Shown piece by piece: positions 43,824 through 47,153 of a stretch of 47,153 bases of DNA. Below the pieces are notes generated by a model, which did not search any database, had not been told where the DNA came from, and worked only from the letters and a program-made list of their open reading frames with translations. The position numbers were made by a program, and so were the translations under genes. Position 1 is the stretch's first letter; each line of letters begins with the position of its first letter. This DNA comes from RPQJ01 sp041910015 (GTDB lineage Bacteria > Pseudomonadota > Gammaproteobacteria > Steroidobacterales > Steroidobacteraceae), in assembly GCA_041910015.1 (NCBI GenBank), contig JAYRRR010000004.1:1-47153 (forward strand), given 5' to 3'.

Positions 43824-45071
43824 ATGGCCGGCGCGCCGACGCCGTTGTCCTCGATTCCCTGGCCGTGGGTGCTGGGGCTGTTCCTGCTGCTGACCCTCGG
43901 CGTCGCCACCGTGCTGTGCGCCCGTACGCCAACCGAGCGCGAGACGCATGGGCCGTTTGCAATCGAAGCGCGGACAAGGAAGGCTGGCGCCGGTGGCTTT
44001 CCGAACCTCTCGGGCAATCCGTTCGAGCGCACGGACGTCAGCGCCTTCCGCCTCTACCACGGGGGCAAGCGTGTGGCAGTGGACGCCGGCAATGGCATTT
44101 CGGTGGATGAGTTCTGGGAGGCCCGGTTCCTGGACGATGCGCCGCGCCCCACCGTCCTGCTCGCTACCACGGGCCTGTGGCTGATCACCGAAGACCATGG
44201 CACAGCGAACGTGCAGCGTTTGGTCGAGCAGGAGACCGCCGGAGTCCACTGGCAATGGCTCGATGGGGCGGATGGGCAGCCATTGGCGCCGACTGTGGTC
44301 GGTATCCGCGATGCGCGTGGCCAGGCCCGCAGCGAACGCGCTGGATCGTTGCTGTTGATCAACAACGCGATCCTGCTCGATGTGCGCACGCTGGCCGTGC
44401 AACGCCTGCGACTGACCGATTCTGCGATCCTGCAGCAAGCCGATGGCTACAACGGCAACAACCGGCCGGTGTTGCGGCTGTCGCCAGGGCGCACGCAGTA
44501 CGCGTTGCTCGGCGAGCGACCGGGCGAAGGCCGCACCGAGTACGCCGTGGTCGTGGCCGACCCGGGCCGTCAGCAGGCGTACGCCCTGCCCCTCGATCGC
44601 AATGCGACCCGCCTGGCCGATGCCGCCGGCGCGACGCCGGCCTGGTTCGCGCATCACTTCGCCTGGAGCGCCGATGCCTCGGGTGCGGAGCGACTGGCGC
44701 CACGCGGCCTGGCGCCGCTGCCTTGGCTCGGCCGGCTGGTGCACTTCGGACCCGACCTGGTCGAGTATCGCCTGCCCGCCGCGGGTCCTGGCCTGCGGCC
44801 GACCCTGGCGCAATTCATGGTCGAACGTTTCGGCGCGCAGATGCTCGTATCGGCCGGCCAGGACCCGAATGAGTCCAGGTTCCGCGTCCGCGGCTTCGAC
44901 TACCGAATCGTCTTTCACCCGCAGGACCGCTCGCTCAATCTGGTGCACGACCCGGGCTTGCACGCGACGACGCCGGCAGCCTATGCCCTGATCGTGGAGG
45001 CAGGCGAGGCGTTCAACGCGCTGCTGGCAACGCCCGCCCACCAGGAGCAGTTCGCCGGGTTGCCCGACTGA
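43824..45071 (+). CDS. membrane-anchored protein of unknown function
   Basis: A 415-residue protein from ATG 43824 (GGGAGG 7 nt upstream). One TM helix at about 13-32, then a large extracytoplasmic domain with no recognised motif. Possibly in one unit with the 537-residue exported protein. Confidence 0.75.
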   Translation: MAGAPTPLSSIPWPWVLGLFLLLTLGVATVLCARTPTERETHGPFAIEARTRKAGAGGFPNLSGNPFERTDVSAFRLYHGGKRVAVDAGNGISVDEFWEARFLDDAPRPTVLLATTGLWLITEDHGTANVQRLVEQETAGVHWQWLDGADGQPLAPTVVGIRDARGQARSERAGSLLLINNAILLDVRTLAVQRLRLTDSAILQQADGYNGNNRPVLRLSPGRTQYALLGERPGEGRTEYAVVVADPGRQQAYALPLDRNATRLADAAGATPAWFAHHFAWSADASGAERLAPRGLAPLPWLGRLVHFGPDLVEYRLPAAGPGLRPTLAQFMVERFGAQMLVSAGQDPNESRFRVRGFDYRIVFHPQDRSLNLVHDPGLHATTPAAYALIVEAGEAFNALLATPAHQEQFAGLPD

Positions 45072-45262
45072 CTGGTCACGACACACGCGCAACTGGTCGC
45101 CGATCGAGGTCGTCACGCTCGATCCAGAGCGAGAGGCCGTCGCTGGCCTTGCCGATCACGTCGCCGGATGGACCTTCGGAAACCAGCGCTCGACGACGTC
45201 AATCGCGAAACCCAGCCTCAATGGGGCCTTGTGCGAGCCCGAAACGAGCAAGCGCTTCTCGA

Positions 45263-45535
45263 TCAGGCCTGCAAGTCCCAAACAGCCTCAGCCTCAGTCT
45301 CGATCACCTCGACGAATCGCCCGGCACTGAAGCCGTCGGGGTACGGACTCCAGCTGGACTCGCTTGCATCTGCTTCATGCGCCTCGTCGACGCCGTGGTT
45401 CCCGGCGAGCAGTCCTCCTGGTTCGTTCAACAGGTGACGATCATCGCGAAGCGCAATGATCAGCTCTTCGACGGAGACCTTCAGAAAACCGCCGAAGCGC
45501 TGGTAGTCGCATTTGAAGTGGTCCCTACGCTGCAT
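45263..45535 (-). CDS. small acidic hypothetical protein
   Basis: A 90-residue frame with F-K-C-D-Y-Q-R-F-G-G-F-L-K-V-S-V-E-E-L-I-I-A-L-R and an acidic end (V-I-E-T-E-A-E-A-V-W). Good coding look, no family. Downstream minus-strand sequence (45077-45262) has two further coding-like stretches in different frames. Confidence 0.5.
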   Translation of the reverse strand: MQRRDHFKCDYQRFGGFLKVSVEELIIALRDDRHLLNEPGGLLAGNHGVDEAHEADASESSWSPYPDGFSAGRFVEVIETEAEAVWDLQA

Positions 45536-45624
45536 ATGTCGGCGATCCACACGTGTTGCCGGGTCGGTACCCAATGCCCCTGCCCAGGCCCTCGCCCTCA
45601 TCGTCGCGCAGTCATGCTCATGTC

Positions 45625-46476
45625 TCACTGTCGCAGCAGGGCCGAAAGGCGTCCGCCCGGACCGTAGTCGAGATCGTCCAAGCGCCAGTCGCCGTCTTCA
45701 CGCACCAACTCGAAGGTGATGACCCGCTGACGCCAGGCATCGGCCAAACGCACCGGCACGAGGGCCCGTCCGCGGTGCATCTGAGCCGTGCCCACCGCAA
45801 AGCGGGTGGGATACTCCTGGCTATCGGTGTAGGGATCACCGTCGATGGGGGGCACCTCATCCCTCGGCCGGGATTTGGCCAGGTAGGCCGCCATGAGCCG
45901 GTTCAGCACCCTGGATTGCAACGGGACCTTGGCCTGCGCGGTGACGGCATTGAAGCTCATGTCGTCGCCGAAATGCCGCTCCAGCAAGACCTCCACACGA
46001 CCCGCGGCGCTGGCGGCAGCCGCTCGCGTACCGGCTGCCCGGGACAGGGTCCAGACCCGGTTGTCCAGGCCCAAAAGCACCGTGTCGGAATCGACCTGAT
46101 GAAACTCGAACGTCCCCTTGTCGCAGCTCACCCGCAAACCCTCGACGGCGCGCTGGCTGAACCCCAGACTCTGCGCCGAGCGCATCGCGGGATCAGGCAG
46201 ATTGCCCTGGAACAAGGCTTCGGCGGGATAGCGAGTGGACTCCAGTTGCGCAACCCCGCCGCAATCCAGCGGTGCGGGACCGTTCATCGTGCGCGCTTGC
46301 AGGCGCAGGATCTTGCCAGTGAAGTCGGCGCTGCCGGCCAGCGGCGCGCCCCAGGGAGCTGGCAGAGAGTGAGTGAAGCGCCACGCACCGAACAGCGCGG
46401 CAGGAGAGGCCATCGCCGGCACAGTCACCAGCAGGCCAACGCTCAACAGGCAGAACAGGGAGAACCCGCGCGTCAT
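45625..46476 (-). CDS. exported DUF3828-like protein
   Basis: A 283-residue protein from ATG 46476, signal peptide to A-M-A-S. An N-terminal lipocalin-like half (G-A-W-R-F-T) is followed by a C-terminal half resembling DUF3828 (L-L-E-R-H-F, Q-S-R-V-L-N-R-L-M-A-A-Y-L, V-R-L-A-D, W-R-L-D-D-L-D-Y-G). Function unknown. Confidence 0.7.
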   Translation of the reverse strand: MTRGFSLFCLLSVGLLVTVPAMASPAALFGAWRFTHSLPAPWGAPLAGSADFTGKILRLQARTMNGPAPLDCGGVAQLESTRYPAEALFQGNLPDPAMRSAQSLGFSQRAVEGLRVSCDKGTFEFHQVDSDTVLLGLDNRVWTLSRAAGTRAAAASAAGRVEVLLERHFGDDMSFNAVTAQAKVPLQSRVLNRLMAAYLAKSRPRDEVPPIDGDPYTDSQEYPTRFAVGTAQMHRGRALVPVRLADAWRQRVITFELVREDGDWRLDDLDYGPGGRLSALLRQ

Positions 46477-46835
46477 CGAGTCACCCGGGCCAGGGGGTGG
46501 CTGGAATCCATGGGCCCGACTGGTGCCGCTCCCAGGTCGTGCCATCGCGGCTGCGCCACAGGGCTTCCGTCACGCACGCTGACCCCCTGCCGCCGGCAGA
46601 CCGCGATCATGGGGTAGAAGCCCGTGGTCAGCACCCGCGTCCGGCGGACATCATCGCTGCCATTGTCCTGAACGCCTTCCCCAAGGTACGAAGAAACCGC
46701 GGCACGGTAGCAAGGTGAATACGATACTCCTCCACGAATCATGATCAGCAAGCATCTTCCCTTCATCACCCTCCCTACCCTGTTCATTGCCGCCTTCGCG
46801 CGGCCCTGAACCCGTGCCCTGCGTCTGCCTGCCAC
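46473..46835 (-). CDS. hypothetical protein, start uncertain, ATGA-coupled to the DUF3828-like gene
   Basis: A 120-residue frame (a later ATG is possible) whose stop overlaps the next ATG. Contains Y-L-G-E-G-V-Q-D-N-G-S-D-D-V-R-R-T-R. No family. Confidence 0.4.
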   Translation of the reverse strand: MAGRRRARVQGRAKAAMNRVGRVMKGRCLLIMIRGGVSYSPCYRAAVSSYLGEGVQDNGSDDVRRTRVLTTGFYPMIAVCRRQGVSVRDGSPVAQPRWHDLGAAPVGPMDSSHPLARVTR

Positions 46836-46871
46836 GGGCAGGGGCGGCGCAGCCCGACGGCAACCGGAACG

Positions 46872-47153
46872 TCAGCGAACCGGCTTGCGGCCGGTGAACA
46901 TCGCGCGTACCAGGTTTTCCCGATGACGAAGGCTGCTGAAGGCGACGCCGGCCACGTGGAGTGCGACCAGCGCCAGCGTCGCGCCGGCAAACCACTCGTG
47001 CAGGTTCTCCATGGATTCGCTGCCCCAGAAAGCATCCGTGGTCTGCAGCCAGCCGCTCACGCCCGTGCCCACCAGCGCCAGCAGCAGGGCGATGATCATC
47101 GCCGCGCCGGCGGGATTGTGGCCGAGGTGGCGCGCCTCGCGGCGCGCCACCAC
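46872..47153 (-). CDS. cytochrome b561-family membrane protein, C-terminal part
   Basis: The last 93 residues of a b-type cytochrome: G-H-N-P-A-G-A, a TM helix, then N-L-H-E-W-F-A-G-A-T-L-A-L-V-A-L-H-V-A-G with haem-ligand His residues, and a basic tail. The start lies beyond the window. Confidence 0.88.
   Translation of the reverse strand: MVARREARHLGHNPAGAAMIIALLLALVGTGVSGWLQTTDAFWGSESMENLHEWFAGATLALVALHVAGVAFSSLRHRENLVRAMFTGRKPVR

Noticed and set aside
1..47153. CRISPR arrays, insertion sequences, rRNA or phage genes
   Set aside because: No spaced repeats, transposase, rRNA or phage structural signatures were found on reading both strands.

Overview
The window is about 47 kb of high-GC, densely packed bacterial DNA. 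Gene content suggests a heterotrophic proteobacterium, most likely a gammaproteobacterium of a Steroidobacter/Nevskia/Solimonas-like group. The pointers are a TonB-dependent receptor, a GMC oxidoreductase, a ketosteroid-dehydrogenase-like flavoprotein, a wax ester synthase, an ECF16/NrsF pair and a bacterial tRNA-Sec with encoded CCA. The taxonomic call is inference only.

The centrepiece lies at 5.5-12.8 kb: a complete, self-contained selenocysteine island. On the plus strand are selA, tRNA-Sec (selC, anticodon TCA) and selD. Converging on them from the minus strand are selB, a 336-residue protein of unknown function with a W-S-D-G-L-P-V motif, a selenoprotein of the UGSC family, and a KAS III-like thiolase-fold protein. 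The selenoprotein has an in-frame TGA (9417-9419) reading U-G-S-C, followed 11 nt later by a perfect 7-bp hairpin with an AGTTC loop, as expected of a bacterial SECIS. An ordinary gene caller splits it into two ORFs. The KAS III-like partner has its catalytic His and Asn positions exchanged (Cys114/Asn257/His287). All the genes needed to make and insert Sec surround the only selenoprotein visible here, so this looks like a dedicated, mobile-ready Sec cassette with an unassigned pathway.

Left of the island (1-5.2 kb) are a partial TonB-dependent receptor, a GMC oxidoreductase whose catalytic His is Glu, a headless TetR remnant, an SDR epimerase and a hotdog thioesterase. Right of it (13-21.4 kb) are exported and lipid-related genes: a CARDB-type protein, an HSL-type esterase, an NTF2-like lipoprotein, a decayed gene, an exported Hcp-fold protein, a WS/DGAT acyltransferase and a large exported protein with a C-terminal carbohydrate-binding-like domain.

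At 21.6-25.3 kb an ECF sigma factor and NrsF-type anti-sigma are divergent from a bufferin operon (DUF2282 peptide, DUF692/MNIO modifying enzyme, DUF2063 partner, DoxX), with a GTAACC-N15-CGAA promoter candidate between them. At 25.4-31.4 kb are a membrane protein, a Cys/Met-metabolism PLP enzyme and an overlapping DUF3604-PpiC-HupE operon. At 31.5-36 kb are a KstD-like flavoprotein and chrB-chrA. At 36.2-38.2 kb a MarR regulator with a four-Cys tail is divergent from cytochrome P460 and a CPGC thioredoxin-like protein, with a long inverted repeat over a TTGACA-N18-TATGCT promoter. The remainder (38.3-47.1 kb) holds exported proteins of unknown function, an OafA/SGNH acyltransferase, a patch of pseudogene debris (methyltransferase and HigA-like antitoxin) and the end of a cytochrome b561 gene.
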